Made by a program: the position numbers and the translations under genes
In this document: positions 1 to 8,638 of the stretch, one piece after another
Numbering within the stretch: the stretch's first letter is position 1
How the letters are laid out: every line of letters begins with the position of its first letter
Notes under the pieces: model-generated
What the model saw: the letters and a program-made list of their open reading frames with translations, nothing else
The model's database searches: none
What the model was told of the DNA's origin: nothing
Assembly (NCBI GenBank): GCA_027306785.1
Contig: DAHUZB010000009.1
Location: forward strand, 186,001 to 250,000
Direction: 5' to 3'
DNA: 64,000 nucleotides
Source of the DNA: Vulcanimicrobiota bacterium
Lineage (GTDB): Bacteria > Vulcanimicrobiota > Vulcanimicrobiia > Vulcanimicrobiales > Vulcanimicrobiaceae

Positions 1-2
1 CG

Positions 3-368
3 AAGAATCCGGCACCGAATCCGCCCGCCGACGCGAACAATCTCAAGAGCGTGGTCACGCGTTCCAAGTTGCACATCGACTTCATGGAAGACAAACCGGC
101 GATCGCGCTCGTCACGCCCGCGAATCAGAGCATTCGCATCGACGATTCGGACGGCACGATCACGCTCGCCGATAAAAACGGAAACACGATCGAGATGAGT
201 TCGAGCGGCATCTCGCTCAAGAGCGCCTCCGATATTACGATCTCGGCGAGCGGTTCGGTCACGATCTCGGCCGACAACGCGCTCCAGGCCTCGGGCTCCG
301 CGAGCGCGCAATTCTCGTCGAGCGGTATGGTGCAGGTCAAGGGCGCGACGGTGGCGCTCAACCCGTGA
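3..368 (+). CDS. eCIS spike protein, VgrG/gp5-like C-terminal end (5' truncated)
   Basis: The frame is open to the left edge of the window, so only the last ~121 codons are present. The visible part is a low-complexity beta-repeat rich in Ser, Gly, Thr, Ile and Val, with alternating units such as ITISASGSVTISADNAL (roughly residues 75-95 of the visible part). This is what the triple-stranded beta-helix needle of gp5/VgrG-type spikes looks like. The gene that follows is a gp25-like baseplate wedge with a 4-nt overlap, the same order as afp8-afp9 in Afp/PVC clusters. In the family the protein caps the inner tube and carries the PAAR tip. The assignment rests on the repeat pattern and gene order; the OB-fold and upstream domains lie outside the window. 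Confidence 0.75.
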   Translation, partial: KNPAPNPPADANNLKSVVTRSKLHIDFMEDKPAIALVTPANQSIRIDDSDGTITLADKNGNTIEMSSSGISLKSASDITISASGSVTISADNALQASGSASAQFSSSGMVQVKGATVALNP

Positions 369-805
369 ACGAACGACAGCCGAATAGTCCCTATCCGAGC
401 TTTCTCGGCCGCGGCTGGAGTTTTCCGCCGACGTTCAATCGCAGCGACGGCATGGCCGCGATGGCGAGCGGGGATACCGATATCCGTCAGAGTCTGTGGA
501 TTCTGCTCTCGACCTCGCTCGGCGAGCGCGTCATGCTCGCGAGCTACGGCTGCAGCTTGATGTCGAAGGTGTTCACCTCGCTCACCACGGCGACCGCGAA
601 CGAGATCTGTGCGCTCGTGCGCCAGGCGATCGTGCAGTGGGAGCCGCGCGTGACGGTCGAAGACGTCAGCGTCGAAGAGCAGGACGACCTCGAAGGTCGC
701 TTGAGCATCATCATCTCCTACGTCGTGCGCCAGACCAACTCGCGCAGCAATCTGGTCTACCCGTTCTACGTGTTGGAGGCGACGATACCGCCTCCGCCCG
801 AATGA
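365..805 (+). CDS. eCIS baseplate wedge protein, gp25/GPW family (Afp9-like)
   Basis: This 146-residue protein matches the gp25/GPW family in length and pattern. It has an N-terminal FLGRGWSFPP segment, a central helix around IRQSLWILLSTSLGERVML (residues 41-59), and a C-terminal strand region reading SIIISYVVRQTNSRSNLVYPFYV. The LGERVM core and the closing 'YPFYV' strand are typical of gp25-like wedges, which trigger sheath contraction in phages, T6SS and eCIS particles. The start overlaps the spike stop and the stop overlaps the next start, both as ATGA, so it is a translationally coupled member of the operon. Confidence 0.9.
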   Translation: MNERQPNSPYPSFLGRGWSFPPTFNRSDGMAAMASGDTDIRQSLWILLSTSLGERVMLASYGCSLMSKVFTSLTTATANEICALVRQAIVQWEPRVTVEDVSVEEQDDLEGRLSIIISYVVRQTNSRSNLVYPFYVLEATIPPPPE

Positions 806-3800
806 GCGCGGCCCTCCCGCTCGCGCGTCCGCTCAACGACGCGACGAGCCAGGCGGACCGGGCCGCATCGGCGCCGGCACCGGAGCGCGTTCGCGTCGAC
901 GACCGTTCGCTCGACGAACTACTCTCGTACGCCGCGCGATACGGCGCGTTGATTCACTTCTACGACTTGAACGATCTCCCGAACGGAACGTGGGCGTCGT
1001 TCTTTCTCTCCGATCCGGCGCTCGTGGGCGCGCTGCAGCGGTCCTTCGATCTCGGCGAGATCGAGACGACCGGGCATCGGCTGCTCGACGGCGTCTCCGA
1101 CGAGCGACGCGGGCACGGCGAACGAGCCGAGCGTTTGCGCGCGGTGATCCGGGTGCTCGTGCGGCTCCTCGCGGCGGCCGAAGGCGAGGTGTGCCTCGAC
1201 GACGACACGGACGGCGGGCTCGCTTCGCTGCTGCGGCGTGCCGAACGCGCGACGCGGCGCGGCCTGATCGAACCGCTGCGCCGCCTGCACGCGCACGTTC
1301 CGCACCATCGCCGCCGTACCACGTTGGAGCGTTTGCTCGAGGAAGAGGGCAGCGCATGGGTGGAGATGCTCGGCACGCATCTCGGCGAGGTGCTCACCGC
1401 GACGGTTGACGAGCTTCGACTCGGTGCCGTGCCCGCGACCGATGCGCAAGCGACGATGAGCGAGACCGAACACACGCCCCCGATCGCACTCTATATCGCG
1501 TTCGTGCTCCTCTTCGCGGAAGCGCGGATATCACTGAACGCCTTCTCGTCGCGCTTCGTCGAGTTCTATTACGCTGAGATTCTCAAACAGTCCGACATCG
1601 CGCCGAAGCCCGACCAGGTCTATCTCACGTTCACCACCGCGCCGACCGTCGACGAAGCCTCGATTCCGCGCGGCACGCGCTTTTCGGCGGGGAACGACGA
1701 GCGTGGCAAGCCCATCGCGTACGCAGCCGACACCTCGCTCGAGGTTACCGCGGCGAGCGTGAACTCGATCGGCGTCCATCGCGTCGTCTACGATCGCTCG
1801 ACCGCGGCGCCGAGCGGCGTCGCGAGCGGCATTCTGACCGCCTCACGCACCGTCGATTTCACCGCCGCGAACGGGAACGGCACGAGCACGGTGATGGAGC
1901 CTGCGAGCCTCGGCTTCGTCATCGCGACGCCGGTGCTGATGCTGCCGAGCGGCATCCGAACCGTGAGCATCACCGTGACGATCTCGTATGCACCGACGGC
2001 TCCGGTCGCCTCGGAGCGCGCGAATGCAACGGCGAACGCCTCGGCGGCGGCGTTCGACCGCGATGCGGCCAACGCATCGCTCGTGCAACTGCTGGAGGGC
2101 GCGTTCGCGCTCTCCTACACCACGGCGGGCGGTTGGGAAGCCGTTGCGGCCTATACCGTCGCGCTCGCGCCCTCGAACGCTCCGAACGCCGCGACGTTGA
2201 CCTTTTCATTCGTGTTACCCGTCGATGCCCCGCCGCTCGTGACCATCGCGACGAAACCCGCGCCCGGCGCACCCGCGCCCAGCTATCCGCCGAGTCGTTT
2301 CGAGGATCCGGGCCGCCCCGCGGTGGTCGCAATGCTCGATCAACAGGCGCTCGCGACGCTGCCGACCGGGGCGTTCGGGGCGACGACACCCTTTGCGATT
2401 CTCTCGAGTTTGCTGCTCGCGAGCATCGAGGTGAGCGTGAGCGTCAGCGGTACGACCGCGTTCACGCTGACGACGCCGCAAGGTCTCGCCGACGCGTCGC
2501 AAAGCGTCGCGATCTTCGGTGCGGTGCCGGCGCAGTATTCCGCGCTTGCGATTACGAGCGAAGAGCTCTTCGCCAAGCCGCTCACGAGCCTCTCGCTTGC
2601 GATCACGTGGGCGGCTTTACCGGTCACGAGCGACGCGTTCGCGGGCTATTACAAAGGCTACGTGCTCGACGCCGACGGGGTGCGCTCCACGACGCCGCTC
2701 TTCGATAACACGACCTTTCAGGCCGGTTTCAGCGTCGTCAATCCCGGATTGTGGACGCTCGCGGAGTCGACGCCGCTCCATCTCTTTCAAACCGGCGTCG
2801 ACGGAACGACCGATCCGACCGCGAACGTGCTGCAGACCTCGGTGCTCGTGGCGCCGGGCGTCGCCGCAACCGTGGCGCCCGCCTACTACGACCCGGCCTC
2901 GAGCGCGCTGGAATTGGTGTTGAGCGATCCGCCCTACGCGTTCGGCAACAGTCTCTACGCAAACAACGTGATGGCGGCTTCGAGCGCACAGGTCGCGAGC
3001 ATCGCGTCGACGAGCGCGGCCGCCGCCGCGTCCAGCACCACGGCGGACGTCGCGAAAGCGGCCACGGCGAATACCTCGGCGCCCGAGAAGAGCTATCGCA
3101 GCGAGATTGCGGCGGCGATCGAAGCCGCGATCTCGTCGCTGACCGGCAAAGCGATCGCCGCGATCGAAGCCGCGATTGCGCGCAGCGGCTTCAGCCGCTC
3201 GGAGATGCAGGCGTTGCTCGCGAGCCTCGCGTCGGCGATCGAAGAACGACCGCAAGCAACGGGTTCGTGGCTTTCGCGGCTCTGGGCCAGGTTCGCGCCG
3301 CCCGAGCTCGATGCGAGCGCGGTGCTCGCCAACGTCGAAGACTGGCTGCGCGCGCACGCGCAGACGTTCGGCGCCGAGGTCGCAGGGCTGATTTCACGGG
3401 CGAAGACGATTCTCACGCAGGCGCGCTCGATCGCCGACACGCACGCGGAAACGCGCGCACAGAAACCGTCCGTCGCGCGTCCAAAGATCGACGCGGCGCT
3501 GCAGAAGGCGCTCGCTGCGCTCCATGCGCACAGTGCACCGCTGCCCGTCGTCGGCTCCGCCGCAACACCGCCCGCGCCGCTGCCGAATCCGCCCTGGCTT
3601 CCGAGCGCGAGCGCGATCTCGATCGACTACACGAGCTCCGCCGCGGTCATCCTTGCGCTGCAGCATGAGCCGAATGTGAGTGCCGCCGCGGCCGTGGCCG
3701 CTCCGGCGCCCGCGAGCGCGGCCGCATCGGCCGATTTTCTCCACCTCTCGCCGTTCGACACGTTTGCATCGGCGAAACCGATGCGCGGAATGGTGCCGCT

Positions 3801-4917
3801 ACTCGCACCGGTCGATCCCGAAGCGGCACTGTACATCGATCTCTCCATGATCGTGGCGCGACTTTCGCTGCTGCTCGTGCTCTCGGTCGGTCCCGACGGA
3901 TGGTCGTCGAACGTGCTCAAAACGTCCTGGGAGCAGAAGGTCGGTGACGCATGGCGCCGAGTGAAGGTGTTCGGCGACACCACCAACGGTTTGGCGAACA
4001 GCGGTATCGTGACGCTCGGCCTGCACACCGATAGCGATGCGACGCCGTCGCTTCGCGTGCGGCTGCTCAACGGTCGCGGGACATTTCCCACGGTGCAGAG
4101 CGTCATTCCGAACGCACTGAGTGCAACGTGGGTTCCGCCGAACGGCGCGGCGGAACTCGGCCTGCCGAAGCCGCCTTCGACCATCACGCAGAGCGAGAGC
4201 ACGCTCACGGGCGTCGGCTCGATCGCGCAGCCGATGGCGTCGTTCGGCGGGCGTCCGCCCGCGATCGGTGCGCTCTTTCAGAAGTGGATGGCCGAGCGTC
4301 TCCGCCATAAAGAGTATGCGGTGATGAGTTGGGATTACGCGCATCTCGTGCTCGCCGCCGTTCCGTCGCTCTGGCAGGTCGCCGTCGTTCCGGTAACCGA
4401 CGCGGCGACCGGGGCGGAGGCCCCGGGCAGCGTGTGGATCGTCGTCGTGGCGGGGCCGACGACGCCGAACGTGCCCGATCCCACGGTCCCGACCGTTGAT
4501 GCGACCGTGCTGACCGAGGTCGGGGAACTGCTCGAAGCGGCGATCAGTCCGTTCGTCTCGCTGCGCATCACGAATCCGCCGTACGTGCGGCTGACCGTCG
4601 ATGCCAAGGTGATCTTTTCCGCGGAAAACACCGCCGATGCGTTCGAGACCCAGTTGCAGAAGGAGCTCATCGCCTGGCTCTCGCCGTGGCCCGACGCCAA
4701 GCTCGGTACGCGTCCGCCGAACTATTATACGCGACACGCGATCGCGGAATTCATCCGTCATCGTCCCTATGTCGAAGGGTTGATGTCGCTCACGGTTACG
4801 CCCGATGCGAGCGCGAGCGAGGGCGGCTGGGCGTATTACACCTCGGCTGCGCAACATCTGATTCGCGCCGCGCGCCCGACGCCGTCATCCACGCTCGCCA
4901 CGGTGTATCGCTCATGA
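802..4917 (+). CDS. eCIS baseplate protein, J/gp6-like (Afp11-like), 1371 aa
   Basis: The start at 802 overlaps the gp25 stop as ATGA; the frame is open further upstream but that region is the gp25 gene. The C-terminal 150 residues (LTVDAKVIFSAENTADAFE... then LGTRPPNYYTRHAIAEFI) resemble the end of baseplate J/gp47-like proteins, which join the wedge to the hub. Position between gp25 and a second baseplate protein matches afp11. Residues ~723-930 form a strongly Ala-rich, probably helical and coiled insertion (runs of AASS, EAAI, ALAAL), which makes the protein longer than the ~900-1000 residues I would expect for Afp11. No catalytic motif was seen. Afp11-type identity is inferred from context and C-terminal pattern. 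Confidence 0.75.
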   Translation: MSAALPLARPLNDATSQADRAASAPAPERVRVDDRSLDELLSYAARYGALIHFYDLNDLPNGTWASFFLSDPALVGALQRSFDLGEIETTGHRLLDGVSDERRGHGERAERLRAVIRVLVRLLAAAEGEVCLDDDTDGGLASLLRRAERATRRGLIEPLRRLHAHVPHHRRRTTLERLLEEEGSAWVEMLGTHLGEVLTATVDELRLGAVPATDAQATMSETEHTPPIALYIAFVLLFAEARISLNAFSSRFVEFYYAEILKQSDIAPKPDQVYLTFTTAPTVDEASIPRGTRFSAGNDERGKPIAYAADTSLEVTAASVNSIGVHRVVYDRSTAAPSGVASGILTASRTVDFTAANGNGTSTVMEPASLGFVIATPVLMLPSGIRTVSITVTISYAPTAPVASERANATANASAAAFDRDAANASLVQLLEGAFALSYTTAGGWEAVAAYTVALAPSNAPNAATLTFSFVLPVDAPPLVTIATKPAPGAPAPSYPPSRFEDPGRPAVVAMLDQQALATLPTGAFGATTPFAILSSLLLASIEVSVSVSGTTAFTLTTPQGLADASQSVAIFGAVPAQYSALAITSEELFAKPLTSLSLAITWAALPVTSDAFAGYYKGYVLDADGVRSTTPLFDNTTFQAGFSVVNPGLWTLAESTPLHLFQTGVDGTTDPTANVLQTSVLVAPGVAATVAPAYYDPASSALELVLSDPPYAFGNSLYANNVMAASSAQVASIASTSAAAAASSTTADVAKAATANTSAPEKSYRSEIAAAIEAAISSLTGKAIAAIEAAIARSGFSRSEMQALLASLASAIEERPQATGSWLSRLWARFAPPELDASAVLANVEDWLRAHAQTFGAEVAGLISRAKTILTQARSIADTHAETRAQKPSVARPKIDAALQKALAALHAHSAPLPVVGSAATPPAPLPNPPWLPSASAISIDYTSSAAVILALQHEPNVSAAAAVAAPAPASAAASADFLHLSPFDTFASAKPMRGMVPLLAPVDPEAALYIDLSMIVARLSLLLVLSVGPDGWSSNVLKTSWEQKVGDAWRRVKVFGDTTNGLANSGIVTLGLHTDSDATPSLRVRLLNGRGTFPTVQSVIPNALSATWVPPNGAAELGLPKPPSTITQSESTLTGVGSIAQPMASFGGRPPAIGALFQKWMAERLRHKEYAVMSWDYAHLVLAAVPSLWQVAVVPVTDAATGAEAPGSVWIVVVAGPTTPNVPDPTVPTVDATVLTEVGELLEAAISPFVSLRITNPPYVRLTVDAKVIFSAENTADAFETQLQKELIAWLSPWPDAKLGTRPPNYYTRHAIAEFIRHRPYVEGLMSLTVTPDASASEGGWAYYTSAAQHLIRAARPTPSSTLATVYRS

Positions 4918-7391
4918 ACGTCATCCCGGATACGATCAAACGCCTTGCGCCCGATGCGACGGACGTCGAGTACGTGCGCTACCGGACCGAAGCGATTCGA
5001 CTCGTGCAGGCGATGTCGAGCGAGGTCTGGACCGATTACAATTTCTCCGATCCGGGCGTCACGATCATCGAGCAGCTCGCCTATGCACTGACCGAATTGC
5101 GGTATCGTGCCGACTTGCCGGTCCTGCAAATCCTGAGCACACCGGGCGAACCGACGCTGAATCTGCGACGCCGCGCGCTCTTTCCGGCGTGGTCGGTGAT
5201 GCCGTGCAATCCGGTCACCGTGAACGATCTGCGGCGCCTCATCCTGGATCGCGTTCCGGGGGTGAGCAATGTGTGGTTCACGCCGAATCGGTCGTCGAAG
5301 ACGCCGCGCCTGCTCGGACTCTACGACGTCGCGATCGCCGCCGACCCGAAGGTCGGCGATTGCGATCGCCTGGCCGAGCGGGTGCTGCGCTGCTACGGTG
5401 CGCACCGCGCGCTCTGCGAAGATATTCGCGTCGCGCGCGTGCTCGAGCCGATCGAGACGATCGTCAGCGCGACGGTCGAACTCGAAGACGCGGCCGACCC
5501 GTCGGCGACGCTCGCGCAGATACTCTTCAACCTCTCGCTCATGCTCTCGCCCGAGCCGCGGCGCAGTTCGCTCGCGGAGCAAGCTGCGACCGGCGCTTCG
5601 ACATCGGAGATCTTCACCGGGCCGTTGATGCTGCGCGGGTTCATCGCCGATGCCGAACTGACCGCACTTCCGGTGAGCATCGCGGTCGATCAACTCACGC
5701 AGTGCGTCGCCGAAACCGCAGGCGTGCTTTCGGTGACCGCACTCTCGGTACGCGTGGAGGGCACAACGCGCAGCTACGGAGCGGGCGAAACGGTGCCGGT
5801 CCCGTCGGGATGCATACTGCGTTTGCAGCCGACGACGCCGCGTGGAAACTACACGATCTCACTCCGGCGCGAACGTGCGCGATACGCCCCCGATCCGGCG
5901 CAGGTCGAGCGCGACCTGGCCCGTCTGTGGCGTGCGCAGCGGCGCACGTATCCGCTGCGACGGCAGTACGCGGAACGCTACGGTGCACCCGCGACCTCGT
6001 ATCGCGATCTCTCGACGTACACCTCGGTGCAGACGCAGTTCCCCGTGCTCTACGGCATCGGCACGGGCGAGCTTCCGCGCGATGCGAGCTCGCAGCGGCG
6101 CGCGCAAGTGAAGCAGCTCAAAGGGTATCTCATGCCGTTCGATCAGTTGCTCGCCGACTATTTCAGTCAACTCGGCTTCGTTCCCGCGCTGTTCTCGCCG
6201 GAGACGGGCGGAACGAAAACCTATGCGGTGCAGTCACTGCGCGGGGTCGTTCCCGATGCGCAGCCGTTGCTCGCCCCCGGATACGAGCGGGGGATCGAGG
6301 AGCTTGCGGCGCAGAACGATCCGGTCGAACGGCGTCAGAATCTCATTCTCGACCTGCTGCTTTCGCTCTACGGTCAGGAACTGGGATTACCGGAGTCGCG
6401 CGGGCGTCGGGCGGAGCGCGCGGCGGATGCGGCGCTGATTCGAGCCAAGCGTGAACTGCTGCGTCGCCTGCCGCTCGCCGGGCGCGATCGCGCGCGCGGC
6501 ATGGATTATCGTCGGTGGGGCTCGTGGCGCGGATTGACGGGCGTGGAATTCATGAGTCGACTGCAGTTGGGGTTGCTCGACATCGCCGCCGAACTCGACG
6601 ACGGTCGCGTCGACGAGATGGACGCGTACGACGACCACGGCGAGGCGACGGATGCGCCGATGCGGACATCGCATGCGACACCGCTGACCGAGGTCGATCG
6701 TACATTTCGGCCCGATGACGAGGCCGGGTATATCGACGACGACGAGGATGACGCGTCTGACGAACCGTCGCCGCTTGCGAGCCGTCACGTTCCGCGGGCG
6801 CTGCGGGCGACGCTCGACGATCCCGGGTGTTATCGGATTCACGTGCGCAGCGAACGCTTCGTCCTGGTCTGCTGCGATATCGACGGCACGTGGTGGGAGA
6901 TCGGAATCTACGAACAGCGCGAGATCGCGGTACGGGGGATGTGGAGCACGGTGCGTGAGGCGGAGCGACGGCGGCACGCGCACCACCACGACCATCACCA
7001 TTACCATCATCACCACCATCACGACCGCGGTTGCGAGTGCGGGCATCGAGGCGCCCCGTCGCTCTCGATCGTGGAATGGACGCTACTGCGGTACGCCTGG
7101 CTCGATCCCGACGCCACGCCTCCGTCCTCGCCGTTCCGGATCAGCGCGGTGATCTCCGCGAGCCGCGACGAGCGCGATTCGGCGGGCTGGCGGCGTCAGG
7201 CGCGTGCGATCGTTCGCGCCAACACGCCCGCGCACATCGCCGTGGATTGCCTCTTCTTGGGTCACGCGCGCATGCGCCGTTTCGAGCGGCTCTACCGCCG
7301 CTGGATCGAAGCGCTCCGGTTCCACCACGGCGAGCGGCGCATCGACGCAAGCCGCGAGCTCTATACGTTTCTCACGAGGAACCCGCGATGA
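4914..7391 (+). CDS. eCIS baseplate protein, Afp12-like, with His-rich tract
   Basis: The start at 4914 (ATGA overlap with the preceding gene) gives 825 residues. The N-terminus, with VWTDYNFSDPGVTIIEQLAYALTELRYRADLPV at about residues 38-70, is the usual opening of Afp12-type baseplate proteins. The protein is directly downstream of the J-like gene, as in Afp/PVC loci. Residues ~545-620 are acidic and variable. A tract around residues 687-703 contains 13 His in 17 residues and is followed by a DRGCECGHRG Cys/His segment; together these could bind metal, which is speculation. The C-terminal ~100 residues return to an ordered pattern. The next gene again overlaps by ATGA. Confidence 0.8.
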   Translation: MNVIPDTIKRLAPDATDVEYVRYRTEAIRLVQAMSSEVWTDYNFSDPGVTIIEQLAYALTELRYRADLPVLQILSTPGEPTLNLRRRALFPAWSVMPCNPVTVNDLRRLILDRVPGVSNVWFTPNRSSKTPRLLGLYDVAIAADPKVGDCDRLAERVLRCYGAHRALCEDIRVARVLEPIETIVSATVELEDAADPSATLAQILFNLSLMLSPEPRRSSLAEQAATGASTSEIFTGPLMLRGFIADAELTALPVSIAVDQLTQCVAETAGVLSVTALSVRVEGTTRSYGAGETVPVPSGCILRLQPTTPRGNYTISLRRERARYAPDPAQVERDLARLWRAQRRTYPLRRQYAERYGAPATSYRDLSTYTSVQTQFPVLYGIGTGELPRDASSQRRAQVKQLKGYLMPFDQLLADYFSQLGFVPALFSPETGGTKTYAVQSLRGVVPDAQPLLAPGYERGIEELAAQNDPVERRQNLILDLLLSLYGQELGLPESRGRRAERAADAALIRAKRELLRRLPLAGRDRARGMDYRRWGSWRGLTGVEFMSRLQLGLLDIAAELDDGRVDEMDAYDDHGEATDAPMRTSHATPLTEVDRTFRPDDEAGYIDDDEDDASDEPSPLASRHVPRALRATLDDPGCYRIHVRSERFVLVCCDIDGTWWEIGIYEQREIAVRGMWSTVREAERRRHAHHHDHHHYHHHHHHDRGCECGHRGAPSLSIVEWTLLRYAWLDPDATPPSSPFRISAVISASRDERDSAGWRRQARAIVRANTPAHIAVDCLFLGHARMRRFERLYRRWIEALRFHHGERRIDASRELYTFLTRNPR

Positions 7392-8638
7392 GCGCACGCA
7401 TCTTCGTCTCGGTCGCCGCCTATCGCGATCCCGAACTGATTCCGACGCTGCGTGATTGCATCGCGCGTGCGCGCTACCCGGAGCACCTGCGCTTCGGCAT
7501 CTGTCGTCAATATGCGCGCGGTGAGGCACCGCTGCCGAATCTCGCGCCGAGCCGCGTGCGCGCGATCGACGTTCCGTGGCAACGCAGTCGCGGCGCGTGC
7601 TGGGCGCGCGCGCGGATCATGCGGCTGTGGGACGGAGAGCCGTATTTCTTTCAGATCGACTCGCACCATCGCTTTGTCCAGGATTGGGACCGGGTGCTCT
7701 TGGAGCAGCTGGAGCGCACCGGCGCCGATCGCCCGATCCTGAGCACCTATCCCATCGGCTACGATCCCGACCGACCGCTCGGGCCGCCGACGCCGACCAG
7801 ACTGCAATTCGATCATTTCACGAGCGAAGGCAACGTGATCTTTCGCTATCGCGTACTCAAGCCGCGAGAGCGACGCGGCGGGCCGATACGCGCTCGTTTC
7901 TTGGGCGCGGGCATGCTCTTCACGCTCGGACGTTTCGTCGAAGACGTACCGTACGATCCCGAGCTGTATTTCCTCGGCGAGGAACTCACGCTCGCGATTC
8001 GCGCGTTTACGCACGGGTACTCGCTCTTTCACCCGTCCGAGCACGTGCTGTGGCACCAGGAATCGCCGCATCTGCGACGGCGTCATTGGCAGGATCATAC
8101 CGCAGCGGTCGCTTCGGCGCCGTCGGGTGCGCAACGTGATGCCGCCAGCCTCGAGCGCGTGGGGCGCTTTCTCGCGGACCCGTTCGTCGGTCCGTACGGG
8201 TGCGGCACGTTACGCACGTTTGCCGAGTACGAAGCCTATGCCGGTCTCGATTTCGCGCGCCGTACCGCAAGCGTGGCGACACGACGCGGCGACGAACCGC
8301 CGCCTCCGCCGCCGCTGACGGTGGGACCGGGGATCGAGAAGACGTGGGAGCAACGGATTCGTCTGCCGCGGGCGACGCTGCCGAGTGCGGCGCTGGATCG
8401 TTCGCCGTTTTGGTATGTCGGGTTTCACGATGTCAACGGCGTCGAGATCGATCGCCAGGACGTGACCTGGCCCGAACTGCGCGCGCTACTCGCGCGGGAT
8501 GACGGCGAGGTCGTCATCGAGCGGCGCTTTACGTCGAAACGGGAGCCCGCGAGTTGGACGGTGTGGCCTACCGATCGACGTCGTCAATGGCTCGAGAAGT
8601 TGAGCGGGCCGATCGAGAGCACGAGGGGGGCATCATGA
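7388..8638 (+). CDS. Glycosyltransferase, GlcNAc-transferase family (PF11397-like), inside the eCIS operon
   Basis: The 416-residue protein opens with IFVSVAAYRDPELIPTLRDC, the nucleotide-sugar-binding start of the eukaryote-like Glycosyltransferase (GlcNAc) family. It continues with RSRGACWARARIMRLW and FFQIDSHHRF, a DxH-type variant of the metal-binding DXD motif, at about residues 93-98. Further family-type motifs are FLGAGMLFTLGRF and a late region with YFLGEELTLAIRAFTHGYSLFHP. The C-terminal ~60 residues (FWYVGFHDVNGVEIDR) form a separate small domain. There is no signal peptide or membrane segment, so it should act in the cytoplasm. It overlaps both neighbours by ATGA, so it is translationally coupled to baseplate and cargo genes. 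An acceptor on the particle or cargo is inferred, not shown. Confidence 0.8.
   Translation: MSARIFVSVAAYRDPELIPTLRDCIARARYPEHLRFGICRQYARGEAPLPNLAPSRVRAIDVPWQRSRGACWARARIMRLWDGEPYFFQIDSHHRFVQDWDRVLLEQLERTGADRPILSTYPIGYDPDRPLGPPTPTRLQFDHFTSEGNVIFRYRVLKPRERRGGPIRARFLGAGMLFTLGRFVEDVPYDPELYFLGEELTLAIRAFTHGYSLFHPSEHVLWHQESPHLRRRHWQDHTAAVASAPSGAQRDAASLERVGRFLADPFVGPYGCGTLRTFAEYEAYAGLDFARRTASVATRRGDEPPPPPPLTVGPGIEKTWEQRIRLPRATLPSAALDRSPFWYVGFHDVNGVEIDRQDVTWPELRALLARDDGEVVIERRFTSKREPASWTVWPTDRRRQWLEKLSGPIESTRGAS

Noticed and set aside
496-801. Upstream extension of the Afp11-like gene from a start at 496
   Set aside because: It lies wholly inside the gp25-like gene in another frame and gives an Arg-rich peptide. 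ATG 802 overlaps the gp25 stop as in the other operon junctions.
6972-7030. His-rich tract as a cloning tag or vector artefact
   Set aside because: The tract is interrupted (Ala, Asp, Tyr), lies in the middle of a long gene, and has natural flanking codons and no vector sequence.
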